A stretch of DNA of 64,000 nucleotides from NCBI RefSeq assembly GCF_029945685.1, contig NZ_JAQSDA010000025.1:248001-312000 (forward strand). Reading direction: 5' to 3'. The DNA is from Polaromonas sp. (GTDB lineage Bacteria; Pseudomonadota; Gammaproteobacteria; Burkholderiales; Burkholderiaceae_C). The notes below the pieces were generated by a model. It was not told the DNA's origin and did not search any database. It saw nothing but the letters and a program-made list of their open reading frames with translations. Every line of letters starts with the position of its first letter. Position 1 is the stretch's first letter. The position numbers and the translations under genes are program-made. Below are positions 1-7,956 of this stretch, one piece after another.

Positions 1-494
1 TCAAGGCGGTGCCGGTGCACGAGACCCCGCTGCAGCTGGCGGACACGCCCGAAGGCGAAAACATCCTGTTCGACTACCAGTCCACCGGCCTCACGCTGCG
101 CCGCCATCCATTGGCCCTGCTGCGGCCGCGGCTGGCCGGTCGCGGCCTGCTCAGTGCCGGTGAGCTCAATGCGCTGCCCAACGGCAAGGAGGTGGCGGCC
201 TGCGGCATTGTCACGGTGCGCCAGCAGCCGCAAACCGCCAAGGGCACCATCTTCGTGACGCTGGAAGACGAAACCGGCCCGGTCAACGTGATTGTCTGGA
301 AATCATTGCGCGACACCCAGCGCCACGAGGTGCTGCATGCGCGCCTGCTGGCGGTGTACGGCGTCTGGCAGCGCAGCGAGGAAAGCGACACCCGCGAAGG
401 CTACGGCGCCGTGCGCAACCTGGTGGCGCACCGGCTCGAAGACCTGACACCGCTGCTCGGGCGGCTGGGCACCTCCAGCCGCGATTTTCATTAA
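1..494 (+). CDS. dnaE2: Error-prone DNA polymerase DnaE2 (ImuC), C-terminal fragment
   Basis: Only the last ~163 residues are in the window; the reading frame is open to the left edge, so the ATG at 9 is internal. The fragment has the typical DnaE2 tail: GLTLRRHPLALLRPRL, then an OB-fold segment (VAACGIVTVRQQPQTAKGTI ... VNVIVW) and the family ending SSRDFH. DnaE2 is the alpha-subunit-like polymerase of the ImuA-ImuB-DnaE2 mutasome that copies damaged DNA during the SOS response. The upstream imuA/imuB genes would lie outside the window. Family assignment is firm; the start is not visible. Confidence 0.93.
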   Translation, partial: KAVPVHETPLQLADTPEGENILFDYQSTGLTLRRHPLALLRPRLAGRGLLSAGELNALPNGKEVAACGIVTVRQQPQTAKGTIFVTLEDETGPVNVIVWKSLRDTQRHEVLHARLLAVYGVWQRSEESDTREGYGAVRNLVAHRLEDLTPLLGRLGTSSRDFH

Positions 495-511
495 AGGCGC
501 AGACCGCTGGC

Positions 512-1867
512 TTACATGCCCGAGGGGAAAGTCTCGGGCGCCTCGCCGGTATGCCACACCGCGCCCCGGTCCAGCGGCTCCAGCGCATGGGTTTCGTCGA
601 CGTGGATCAGCGCGTCGAACTGCTGGCTCAGGTGGGTGTGGAAGTAGTGGCTCTGGCGCTCGGTGTCGGGCCGGTAGATCACGCCGATGGCGCGCTGCAG
701 CCGCTGCGGCTGCGCAAGTTCGCCCAGCGCGTCGTTGTCGCGCAGGTCCAGCCAGAACCGGGGGGTCCCGGTCTGGTGCAGCAACGCCTCCCAACTGCCG
801 GGCAGGCCGGCGCGCACCCGCTTGTGCTGCGGCGGTTCGTCCCAGTTCGACGCGGCTGTCACCGAACCGTGGTGGGTGCTGAAGCCCACCAGCACCGCGT
901 CGCCGTCATGGCGGTCGCGCACGAGTTGGCCCACGTTCCATTCACCGCGGTCGCCCATTTCGGTGGCGGCTGCGTCGCCGAGGTGCGAGTTGTGCGCCCA
1001 GACGGCCATGCGTGGCGGCACGCCGCCGGCGCCCAGGTGGCGGTCCAGCGCCTGCAGCGTTTCTTCCATGTGGCTGTCGCGCAGATTCCACGACGAGACA
1101 CGCCCACGGAACATGGTGCGGTAATACTCTTCGGCGTTGCGCACCAGACGCGCGTTCTGCTGGACGTAAAACATCTCGTCGCGTTCCAGCCCGGGCGTGG
1201 GCGGCAACTGGCCGAAGCGGCGGGTCATGGCGCGTAATTGCTGCACCACCTCGTCTTCACAACTGCGCGCCAGGCCGAAACTGGCGGCGTAACCGTAAGC
1301 CTGGCTGTCTTCGCCCGCGTGATCGAAACAGGCGTACCTGTCGCGTGCCCGCTGCGCCGCCGGCGGGTCGGTGCGGTCCAGGTAGGCCAGCACTTCCTGG
1401 ATGGAGGTGAACAGGCTGTACAGGTCCATGCCGTAAAAGCCGACCCGGCTGGCGGCGCTGCGCCCGGCGTTGTACTCGCGCAGCCACTCCACAAAATCGC
1501 GTACCACGGCGTTGCGCCACATCCAGGCAGGAAAACGTTCAAACCCCGCCAGCGCGTCGCTGGCGTTGCGGTCGTCTGACTGGCCGCGCACATACCGGTT
1601 GACGCGCCAGGCGTCGGGCCAGTCGGCCTCCACCGCGATGGCGGTGAAGCCTTTTTCGATGATGAGCCGCTTTGTGATGTTGACGCGCTCCTGATAGAAC
1701 TCGCGCGTGCCGTGGGAGGCTTCGCCGAGCAGCACAAACCGCGCCGGGCCAATCAGCTGCAGCAAACCGTCGTGGTCGTGCGTGCTGCCAGTCAGGGGGT
1801 GCAGGTGTTGCCGCAGGCCCTCGAGCAGGGCCGTGTCGGTGCGTGTGGGGGAATGCTGCGCGGTCAT
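512..1867 (-). CDS. Erythromycin esterase-like protein
   Basis: 451 aa, a normal length for this family. It has the conserved LLGEASHGTREFYQ block (about residues 46-59), AVEADWPDAWRVNRYVRG, and a later VWAHNSHLGD block around residue 290. These supply the Glu/His residues of the EreA/EreB fold. Chromosomal members of this type are not known to confer macrolide resistance, and their substrate is unknown. It is the last gene of a minus-strand trio, 20 bp after the phosphoribosyltransferase gene, and runs tail-to-tail with dnaE2. The start ATG follows a purine-poor spacer, so it is probable rather than certain. Confidence 0.9.
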   Translation of the reverse strand: MTAQHSPTRTDTALLEGLRQHLHPLTGSTHDHDGLLQLIGPARFVLLGEASHGTREFYQERVNITKRLIIEKGFTAIAVEADWPDAWRVNRYVRGQSDDRNASDALAGFERFPAWMWRNAVVRDFVEWLREYNAGRSAASRVGFYGMDLYSLFTSIQEVLAYLDRTDPPAAQRARDRYACFDHAGEDSQAYGYAASFGLARSCEDEVVQQLRAMTRRFGQLPPTPGLERDEMFYVQQNARLVRNAEEYYRTMFRGRVSSWNLRDSHMEETLQALDRHLGAGGVPPRMAVWAHNSHLGDAAATEMGDRGEWNVGQLVRDRHDGDAVLVGFSTHHGSVTAASNWDEPPQHKRVRAGLPGSWEALLHQTGTPRFWLDLRDNDALGELAQPQRLQRAIGVIYRPDTERQSHYFHTHLSQQFDALIHVDETHALEPLDRGAVWHTGEAPETFPSGM

Positions 1868-1887
1868 GACAGGGTCCTGGTGGGGTG

Positions 1888-2556
1888 TCAGGGGGAAGGG
1901 GAAGGCGCGTGCACGCGGGCGTCTTCAAGCAAGGTGCGCACCTCGTCGTCGCTGGTCTGGGGAAACTGCCGGTACCACAGGCCAACGGCGCGAAACGGTT
2001 CGGGCATGGCGACGCAGACCACGTCATCGGCCACACCCTGCAGCGCCTGGCAGCTGTCTGCGGCGCCTACCGGCACGGCCATCACCAGATGCGCCGGTTG
2101 CTGCTGGCGGATGGCCAGCAGCGCGGCGTGCATGGTTGCGCCAGTGGCCAGCCCGTCGTCAACCACGATCACCGTGCGGCCGTGCAGATCGGGCGCCGGG
2201 TTCTGGCCGCGGTAGAGCTGCTCGCGCCGCTGCAGCTCGGGCACCTCACGCGCCACCGCGGCGGCCACCTCTTCGGGCGTGACGTGCATGCCCGGCATCG
2301 GGTTCATCACGCGCACGCCGCCGCTGGCAATCGCCCCCATGGCGTATTCCTCGTGGCCGGGAAACCCGAGCTTGCGCACCACAAACACGTCGAGCGGCGC
2401 GTTCAGGGCGCGCGCCACTTCGTAGGCCACGGGCACGCCGCCGCGCGGCAGGGCCAGCACCAGCAGCTGGGGGCGGCCGCGGTAGTGCGCCAGTGCGCCG
2501 GCCAGCACGCGGCCCGCCTCGCGGCGGTCTTCATAGGGAAGGCGTGTGTCTTTCAT
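1888..2556 (-). CDS. Phosphoribosyltransferase family protein
   Basis: 222 aa type I phosphoribosyltransferase fold. The PRPP-binding loop VIVVDDGLATGATM is at about residues 129-142, and an N-terminal ALPRGGVPVAYEVA segment resembles the family's PPi loop. The base substrate cannot be deduced. Proteins of this subtype are often annotated only as predicted phosphoribosyltransferase. The gene overlaps the upstream hydrolase gene by 26 bp and is followed by the erythromycin-esterase-like gene, so the three are probably one transcript. The family is firm; the reaction is unknown. Confidence 0.9.
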   Translation of the reverse strand: MKDTRLPYEDRREAGRVLAGALAHYRGRPQLLVLALPRGGVPVAYEVARALNAPLDVFVVRKLGFPGHEEYAMGAIASGGVRVMNPMPGMHVTPEEVAAAVAREVPELQRREQLYRGQNPAPDLHGRTVIVVDDGLATGATMHAALLAIRQQQPAHLVMAVPVGAADSCQALQGVADDVVCVAMPEPFRAVGLWYRQFPQTSDDEVRTLLEDARVHAPSPSP

Positions 2557-3247
2557 GATGGACCGCCATGGTTTTGACGGGAGCCAGCCAGGCGCTGAAC
2601 CAGTCGGCTGCCAGTTCGGCCACCTGCTCCAGGGTGCCGCGTTCCTCGAACAGATGGGTGGCGCCCGGCACCACGGCCAGCCGTTTTTCGCAGTGCAGAT
2701 GGGTGTAGGCCTGCTCGTTGAGTGCGATCACCTCGTCGTCGTTGCCGCCCACGATCAGCAGCGTGGGCGCGGTGACCGCCGCCAGCGCCACCGGGCCGGC
2801 CAGGTCGGGGCGGCCGCCGCGCGACACCACGGCCGCAATGCGTTTGCCGAGCCGCGCCGCGGCAATCAGCGCCGCCGCGCTGCCGGTGCTGGCGCCGAAG
2901 TAACCGATGGGGGCGTGCTGCAGGTCCGGCTGGGCGGCCACCCACTCGGTAACCTCCTGCATGCGCGCGGTCAGCAAGGCGATGTCGAAACGGTGCTCGC
3001 GGGTGTGGGTGTCGACCTGTTCTTCCTGCACGGTGAGCAGGTCGAACAGCAGGGTGGCAATGCCCGCATGCTGGAGTTTTTGCGCCACCTGGCGGTTGCG
3101 GGCGCTGTGCCGGCCGCTGCCGCTGCCGTGGGCAAACACCACCAGGCCCGGGGCGCCGGCCGGCAGGACGAGGTCGCCGTACAACCAGGTGTTTCCGCAG
3201 GGAATACGGACTTCGCGGCTCGCCGGGGCAGAGGTGGGACGGTTCAT
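2531..3247 (-). CDS. Alpha/beta hydrolase (dienelactone-hydrolase-like)
   Basis: 238 aa from the second ATG, chosen because GGAG lies six bases before it; the ATG at 3253 directly abuts the GGAG. The protein has an oxyanion-type VVFAHGSGSGRHS motif near residue 40, the nucleophile elbow FGASTGS (Ser about 120), an acidic GGNDDEV (Asp about 170) and the His in GATHLFEE (about 198), so a complete Ser-Asp-His triad. It is the first gene of the trio with the phosphoribosyltransferase and erythromycin-esterase-like protein. The substrate is unknown. It ends in a tail that overlaps the next start codon, suggesting translational coupling. Confidence 0.88.
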   Translation of the reverse strand: MNRPTSAPASREVRIPCGNTWLYGDLVLPAGAPGLVVFAHGSGSGRHSARNRQVAQKLQHAGIATLLFDLLTVQEEQVDTHTREHRFDIALLTARMQEVTEWVAAQPDLQHAPIGYFGASTGSAAALIAAARLGKRIAAVVSRGGRPDLAGPVALAAVTAPTLLIVGGNDDEVIALNEQAYTHLHCEKRLAVVPGATHLFEERGTLEQVAELAADWFSAWLAPVKTMAVHHERHTPSL

Positions 3248-3357
3248 GGACATCTCCGTTTGAGAAGACCACCATAGTCCTGCGTGGCCTGGCCGGCCAT
3301 CAGACGAGTCCTATTTGTCGGTCAGACGGCCTCGCCGTGCCAGGTCCTTGATCTGGA

Positions 3358-3416
3358 GCAAAAACAGGCACCAGCCCAATCAGGACGGGCGCCAGCAGCT
3401 ATGAAATCAGGAGTTG
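3358..3416 (-). repeat. E60 dispersed element, copy at the 3' end of the LysE gene
   Basis: Read on the minus strand it runs TGATTTCATAGCTGCTGGCG, then CGCCCGTCC..., GGGCTGGTGCC and a T-rich end. This is the same layout as the other copies near 12.4, 14.4, 29.8, 42.9, 47.0, 56.7, 58.7 and 62.1 kb. The stop codon of the upstream LysE-type gene lies inside it. Nothing else is seen between 3254 and 3406. Confidence 0.75.
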
Positions 3417-4042
3417 CTGGCGCGGCGGTAGAAAGCCAGTGAGCCGGCCAGGCTCAGCAGGGCGCCGCCGCACAGGCGGTCCAGCCAGCGTGTGGCACCG
3501 GCCTTGAGCAGCCGCAACGCCCGCGCGCCGATGACGGCATAGGCCAGCATCACGGTGAAGTCCAGTCCCCCGAACACCAGTGCGATCGTGATGTACTGCG
3601 GCGCCTGGGTCGCGGCCGGGTCGATGAACTGCGGCAGCAGGGCGGAGCAAAACAGATAACCCTTGGGGTTGGTGGCGGCCACCAGAAAGGATTTCATGAA
3701 GATGGCCCGGCCATGGCGTGGTTCGGCATCGGCCTCGCCGGCTGGCAATTCAAAACCGCCTTTCGAGCGCAGCATGCGCACGCCCAGCCAGGCCAGGTAG
3801 AGGGCCCCCACCCATTTGAGCACCGAGAACCAGAACTCCGAAGCCGCCAACAGTGCGCCCAGACCCAGCGCCACCGCACCGACCAGCACGAAGTCCGAGG
3901 CCACGGCCCCCAACATGCCGGGCACGGAGCGGCGAACGCCGTAACGCGAGCCGTTGATCAGCGCCAGCAGCACCGTGGGACCGGGCGTGGCGATCACCGC
4001 CAGCGCGACGGCTGCAAACAGCAGCAGGCTGCTGCTGGTCAT
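3407..4042 (-). CDS. LysE/RhtB-family amino acid exporter
   Basis: 211 aa inner-membrane protein with about six hydrophobic segments. The N-terminal ATPGPTVLLALINGSRYG motif is the signature of LysE/RhtB transporters, and PKGYLFCSALLPQF is a second conserved block. The start at 4042 is preferred over the ORF-track start at 4057 because it forms an ATGA overlap with the stop of the DUF1272 gene. Probable role: proton-driven efflux of amino acids or derivatives; the substrate is not readable. The C-terminus is cut by the E60 repeat, which provides the stop codon. Confidence 0.9.
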   Translation of the reverse strand: MTSSSLLLFAAVALAVIATPGPTVLLALINGSRYGVRRSVPGMLGAVASDFVLVGAVALGLGALLAASEFWFSVLKWVGALYLAWLGVRMLRSKGGFELPAGEADAEPRHGRAIFMKSFLVAATNPKGYLFCSALLPQFIDPAATQAPQYITIALVFGGLDFTVMLAYAVIGARALRLLKAGATRWLDRLCGGALLSLAGSLAFYRRASNS

Positions 4043-4287
4043 GCCGCGGCTCCGCAACCGGCCGGTTTGAAGACACGCTCGGTCGATGCCGGGTAGCGGG
4101 CCAGTTTGTCAGCCGGCCGGCGCGGCCGGGTGACCAGTTCGCCGCCGCAGTTGGGGCAGATGCCGTGGAGCTTGCTGGTGGCGCAATCGCTGCAGAAGGT
4201 GCATTCGAAGGTGCAGATGCGGGCCTCAGGGGACTCGTTGGGCAGGTCCTGGTTGCAGCATTCGCAGTTGGGGCGGAGTTGGAGCAT
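4039..4287 (-). CDS. DUF1272 cysteine-rich small protein
   Basis: 82 aa with eight cysteines in a tight pattern (CECCNQDLP, ICTFECTFCSDCA, ICPNCGGEL), the layout of the DUF1272 family, almost certainly a metal-binding (zinc) mini-protein. Function unknown. It is the first gene of a two-gene unit with the LysE-type exporter, overlapping by four bases. DUF1272 genes are often found near LysE-type or acetyltransferase genes, but that does not define a role. A short purine stretch precedes the ATG. Confidence 0.88.
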   Translation of the reverse strand: MLQLRPNCECCNQDLPNESPEARICTFECTFCSDCATSKLHGICPNCGGELVTRPRRPADKLARYPASTERVFKPAGCGAAA

Positions 4288-4432
4288 GGTGAGTCCTGTT
4301 CAAAAGCGGGAGAAAAAGGCTGTAGCTGCGCATTTTCAGGCATGTTGGCGAGCCGGCCCGACGGCCTGCGGGGTTGCTCGATAGCCACTACCATGGGTGT
4401 TGATTTTTTACCCCTCTGTCAAGGACGCCCGC

Positions 4433-5098
4433 ATGACCACCCCGACCCTCACAAAAATGAAAATCGACTTCGTCTCCGACGTGTCCTGCCCCTGGTGCGT
4501 GATTGGCCTCAAGTCGCTGGAAGACGCCTTGGGCCGGGTGGCCGGCGAGGTGCAGGCCGAGATACATTTCCAGCCTTTCGAGCTGAACCCGAAGATGCCG
4601 GCCGAAGGCCAGGACATTGCTGAACACCTGGCCGAAAAATACGGTTCTACCCCCGAGCAGTCACAGCGCAACCGCGAGATGATCCGCGCGCGCGGGCAGG
4701 ACGTGGGTTTCACCTTCAGCATGGACAAACGCAGCCGCATCTACAACACCTTCGACGCCCACCGCCTGCTGCATTGGGCCGAGGAAGAAGGGGAAGGGCG
4801 CCAGATGGCGCTCAAGGAAGCCCTGTTCAAGGCCTATTTCACCGACGGCGAAAGCCCAGGCTCGCACGAGGTGCTGGCGCGCGTGGCCGGCGAGGTCGGG
4901 CTGGACACGGTGCGGGCCAAAGCCATTCTGGCCTCCGGCGAGTATGCCGACGCCGTGCGCGAACGCGAGCAGTTCTACCTGCAGCAGGGCATCCACGCGG
5001 TGCCGGCCGTCATCATCAACGACAAACACCTGATCTCGGGCGGCCAGCCGGCCGAAGTCTTCGAGCAGGCCTTGCGGCAGATCGCTGCGGCCGGCTGA
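4433..5098 (+). CDS. DsbA-family oxidoreductase (FrnE-like)
   Basis: 221 aa from the ATG at 4433; the ORF-track start adds an unconserved 12-residue lead. The thioredoxin-type active site is CPWC (residues 19-22), and the cis-proline block AVPAVIIND lies near the C-terminus. No signal peptide is visible, so it should be cytoplasmic, as for FrnE-like 2-hydroxychromene isomerase/DsbA relatives. Likely a thiol-disulfide or glutathione-linked enzyme; FrnE of Deinococcus is linked to oxidative stress. It is convergent with the OsmC gene (six bases between the stops), a second thiol-stress protein. Confidence 0.9.
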   Translation: MTTPTLTKMKIDFVSDVSCPWCVIGLKSLEDALGRVAGEVQAEIHFQPFELNPKMPAEGQDIAEHLAEKYGSTPEQSQRNREMIRARGQDVGFTFSMDKRSRIYNTFDAHRLLHWAEEEGEGRQMALKEALFKAYFTDGESPGSHEVLARVAGEVGLDTVRAKAILASGEYADAVREREQFYLQQGIHAVPAVIINDKHLISGGQPAEVFEQALRQIAAAG

Positions 5099-5104
5099 CC
5101 GGGG

Positions 5105-5542
5105 TCAGGCCTTCAGCGTGGCCGTCAGCGTGATGGAACCCACGCTGGCCAGCGCCTTGGACAGCGGGCAGCCGCGCTTGGCGGCCTCGGCGATCTGCTG
5201 GAATTGGTCCGGGGCCATGCCCGGCACCTTCGCTTCGAGCGTCAGCGCAATGCGGTCGATCACAAAACCATCGCCTTCCGGCACCAACCGGACTTTGGCC
5301 TGGGTGTCGACCTGCTCGGTGGCAAATCCCGCCTTGTCGCAGGCAAACGAAAAAGCCATGGTGAAGCACGCCGCATGCGCCGCGCCCAGCAGCTCTTCGG
5401 GGTTGGTGCCTGTGCGGTCGTCTTCAAAACGGCTGCCAAAGCCGTAGGGATAGGCTTTGAGCGCAGCGGTTTCGGTGCTGATCTGGCCCTGGCCTTTTTT
5501 GCCCTGGCCTTCCCAGTGAACGCTGGCGGTTTTTTCGGTCAT
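5105..5542 (-). CDS. OsmC-family peroxiredoxin
   Basis: 145 aa from the ATG at 5542, chosen because AAAGGA stands at a proper distance before it; the longer ORF start adds 17 unconserved residues. The OsmC fold is recognised by GTNPEELLGAAHAACFTMA with the first redox Cys and KRGCPLSKAL with the second. OsmC proteins are Cys-based peroxidases that reduce organic hydroperoxides in the cytoplasm. OsmC rather than Ohr is favoured by the ASVHWEGQGKKGQGQIST start, but the two subfamilies are not cleanly separable here. Confidence 0.9.
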   Translation of the reverse strand: MTEKTASVHWEGQGKKGQGQISTETAALKAYPYGFGSRFEDDRTGTNPEELLGAAHAACFTMAFSFACDKAGFATEQVDTQAKVRLVPEGDGFVIDRIALTLEAKVPGMAPDQFQQIAEAAKRGCPLSKALASVGSITLTATLKA

Positions 5543-5761
5543 GGTGTGTCCTTTGGATGATGTGGTGGATCGCGGGCCACTGTGCGTGGCCACCTGATCA
5601 CTGTGCCGAGCCGGCCGGGGGCCGGGCGTGAGACATCATCGCCAGCGGGCGCTGGCCTTCTCCTACGCGGGGGCAACTGTGCGGCGTCGCGCGTTGCTAT
5701 GCGCTTGGCATGGAACAAACGAAATCAGAACCCGCAGGCCACGCCTCAACCTATACAGTCC

Positions 5762-6382
5762 TCATTCAATGGAGGCTTGCTTTTTTAGGCGACTCACAAC
5801 CATAGAAGCAGTATGCGCTCTCACCGAGTTCAATACAGCTACATTCACCCATGAAAAGCCGATTACGGCCTCATCAATTTCTTTATCTGTCACCTCAAGC
5901 TGCGCCACCCCCTTGGGATGCATCAGTCGGTCTCTAACCTTCATGGTATTCACCAATGCTTCAAAGGCCGGACCAGAACAAGCCGGGGATGGGCGCCCGA
6001 AGACATCAGCGTAAACCTGAAATGTCATTCGTATCAGCGCCATGGTTCCGACGCGCATCGACGTCGTCTGAACAAGTCCCGAAGGTGAAATAGCAACCTG
6101 CTCCTCTGCAAGAGCAAGACGTTGAGCAGAGGAGAGTGCTGGGATGATTGAGTCGGTCTCAAGAAGCCTACGCCTCAAAAAATAGCAGCTAGCTTCAGCA
6201 AGAGCAAATATGGCACGAACAACTGATCTTCGCTGCGCAGACGTAAGCGAATAGGTCGAACCAAAGGCGTACTGAGAAACATTAAGCAACTCAGCCTCGG
6301 TCGCATGAGGATACAAGACACTATCTACATCTAGTCGAAGAATTTCGTAGACTTTGAGAAATTCCTCTGCCATCTTAGTCAT
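5762..6382 (-). CDS. Orphan low-GC protein with HEPN-like RDRLMH motif
   Basis: 206 aa from the ATG giving MTKMAEEFLKVYEI; the ORF-track extension runs into argA and is not believable. I do not recognise a named family. The sequence is predicted mostly helical and contains VRDRLMHPKG near residue 163, fitting the R-x4-H motif of HEPN RNase-type domains, followed by an acidic VTDKEIDEA. Base composition is clearly lower than its surroundings: two 60-base lines I counted are 43% and 48% GC. It uses A/T-ending codons freely. This looks acquired. The gene sits alone between OsmC and argA, and no toxin/antitoxin partner is visible. Confidence 0.65.
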   Translation of the reverse strand: MTKMAEEFLKVYEILRLDVDSVLYPHATEAELLNVSQYAFGSTYSLTSAQRRSVVRAIFALAEASCYFLRRRLLETDSIIPALSSAQRLALAEEQVAISPSGLVQTTSMRVGTMALIRMTFQVYADVFGRPSPACSGPAFEALVNTMKVRDRLMHPKGVAQLEVTDKEIDEAVIGFSWVNVAVLNSVRAHTASMVVSRLKKQASIE

Positions 6383-6423
6383 AGGAGTATGGTATCCAGA
6401 CGGTGCGAAAGCGCCGTGCTTGC

Positions 6424-7770
6424 CTACAGATTCTTCACCAGCACCTGACTCTTGCGGTTGACGTTGTACTTGCGCTTGCGCGCTTCCGGCAGCCACTCGG
6501 GATCGACCTGCACAAAACCGCGTTTGATGAACCAGTGCATGGTGCGGGTGGTCAGTACAAAAATGCTGTCCAGGCCCATCAGCTTCGCGCGCTGCTCGAT
6601 GCGCTTGAGGATGCGTTCGCCGTCGCCCTGGCTCTGGCTTTGCGGCGATACCGTGAGCGCCGCCATTTCGGCGGTTTTGGCTTCCGGGTAGGGGTAGAGC
6701 GCGGCGCAGCCGAAGATGACGCCGTCGTGTTCGATCACGGTGTACAGGTCGGCGTCGCGTTCGATCTCGGTGCGGTCGCGCTTGACCAGCGTGCCGTCTT
6801 TTTCAAACGGTGCTATCAGCTGCAGGATGCCGCCCACGTCGTCGGCGGTGGCCTCGCGCAGGCTTTCGAGCTTTTCGTCGATGACCATGGTGCCTATGCC
6901 GTCGTGCACGTAAATCTCCAGCAGCAGCGCGCCGTCCACCGCGAACGGCAGGATGTGGCTGCGCTCGACGCCGGCCTTGCAGGCCTTGGCACAGTGCTGC
7001 AGGTAAAACGCGGTGTCGGTGGGCTGGGTGGCGTTGGGCAGCTGGGCGAGCAGTTTTTCGGCGGTGGCCAGCGGCAGCTCGGTGTCGATCGGGTTGTCTT
7101 CGCTTTCTGGCTCGCCGGGGTGGATGCGGATGCCCGGGATTTCTGTCACGAAGATCAGCTTGTCGGCCTGCAGCTCGATGGCCACGCTGGTGGCCACTTC
7201 CTCCATGGTCAGGTTGAAGGCTTCGCCGGTCGGTGAAAAACCGAAGGGCGAGAGCAACACCATGGCGCCGAACTCCAGCGTGCGCAGGATGCCCTTGGTG
7301 TCCACCTTCCGCACCAGGCCCGAGTGCTTGAAGTCCACGCCGTCGACTATGCCAACCGGCCGGGCGGTGATGAAGTTGCCGGAGATCACGCGCACCGTGG
7401 AGCCGGCCATCGGTGTGTTGGGCAGGCCCTGGCTGAAGGCAGCCTCGATTTCATAACGCAACTGGCCGGCGGCTTCCTGGGCGCAGTCGAGCGCGACCGA
7501 ATCGGTGATGCGCATGCCGTGCGAGTATTTGGCCTCGTGGCCCTTGGCCGCGAGTTGTTCGTTGACCTGCGGCCGGAAACCGTGCACCAGCACGATTTTC
7601 ACGCCCATGCTCTGGATCAGCGCCAGGTCCTGGGCCAGGTGCTGCAGCTTGCCGGCGGCAATGGCTTCGCCGGCAATGCCAACCACAAAGGTCTTGCCAC
7701 GGTGCAGGTGGATGTAGGGTGCCACCGAACGGAACCAGGGCACAAAGGTGAAGTTGAAGACGGCGGACAT
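6424..7770 (-). CDS. argA: Amino-acid N-acetyltransferase (N-acetylglutamate synthase)
   Basis: 448 aa from the ATG at 7770 (MSAVFNFTFVPWFRSVAPYI); the upstream 28 residues in the ORF track are unconserved. It has the ArgA two-domain plan: an N-terminal amino acid kinase-like domain (VLVHGFRPQVNEQL, SPFGFSPTGEAFNL), which is the arginine-sensing part, and a C-terminal GNAT domain (AALTVSPQSQSQGDGERILK, TTRTMHWFIKRGF). It makes N-acetylglutamate from glutamate and acetyl-CoA, the first step of arginine biosynthesis. Its stop is 41 bp from the low-GC orphan gene. No other arg gene is adjacent. Confidence 0.96.
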   Translation of the reverse strand: MSAVFNFTFVPWFRSVAPYIHLHRGKTFVVGIAGEAIAAGKLQHLAQDLALIQSMGVKIVLVHGFRPQVNEQLAAKGHEAKYSHGMRITDSVALDCAQEAAGQLRYEIEAAFSQGLPNTPMAGSTVRVISGNFITARPVGIVDGVDFKHSGLVRKVDTKGILRTLEFGAMVLLSPFGFSPTGEAFNLTMEEVATSVAIELQADKLIFVTEIPGIRIHPGEPESEDNPIDTELPLATAEKLLAQLPNATQPTDTAFYLQHCAKACKAGVERSHILPFAVDGALLLEIYVHDGIGTMVIDEKLESLREATADDVGGILQLIAPFEKDGTLVKRDRTEIERDADLYTVIEHDGVIFGCAALYPYPEAKTAEMAALTVSPQSQSQGDGERILKRIEQRAKLMGLDSIFVLTTRTMHWFIKRGFVQVDPEWLPEARKRKYNVNRKSQVLVKNL

Positions 7771-7956
7771 GGGCGCGCTTTCGGGGTCGGGAAAGGTGGA
7801 AAAACAGCTTGCTGGAACGGAAAAACCGGACAAAAGCCCCGGTGCTCCGGACATTGGCAGTGAGTGTAAGGGACGCGGCGGCGCGGCGGGAGGCCTCGCC
7901 GGGCGGCGGTTTTAGCCCATTGGCGGGGGCGGTTTGGCCGGATAATGCGGCCATTC

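Noticed and set aside
512-1867. Macrolide resistance gene
   Set aside because: The protein is esterase-like, but chromosomal members of this type in such cassettes are not shown to act on macrolides, and the context argues for metabolism.
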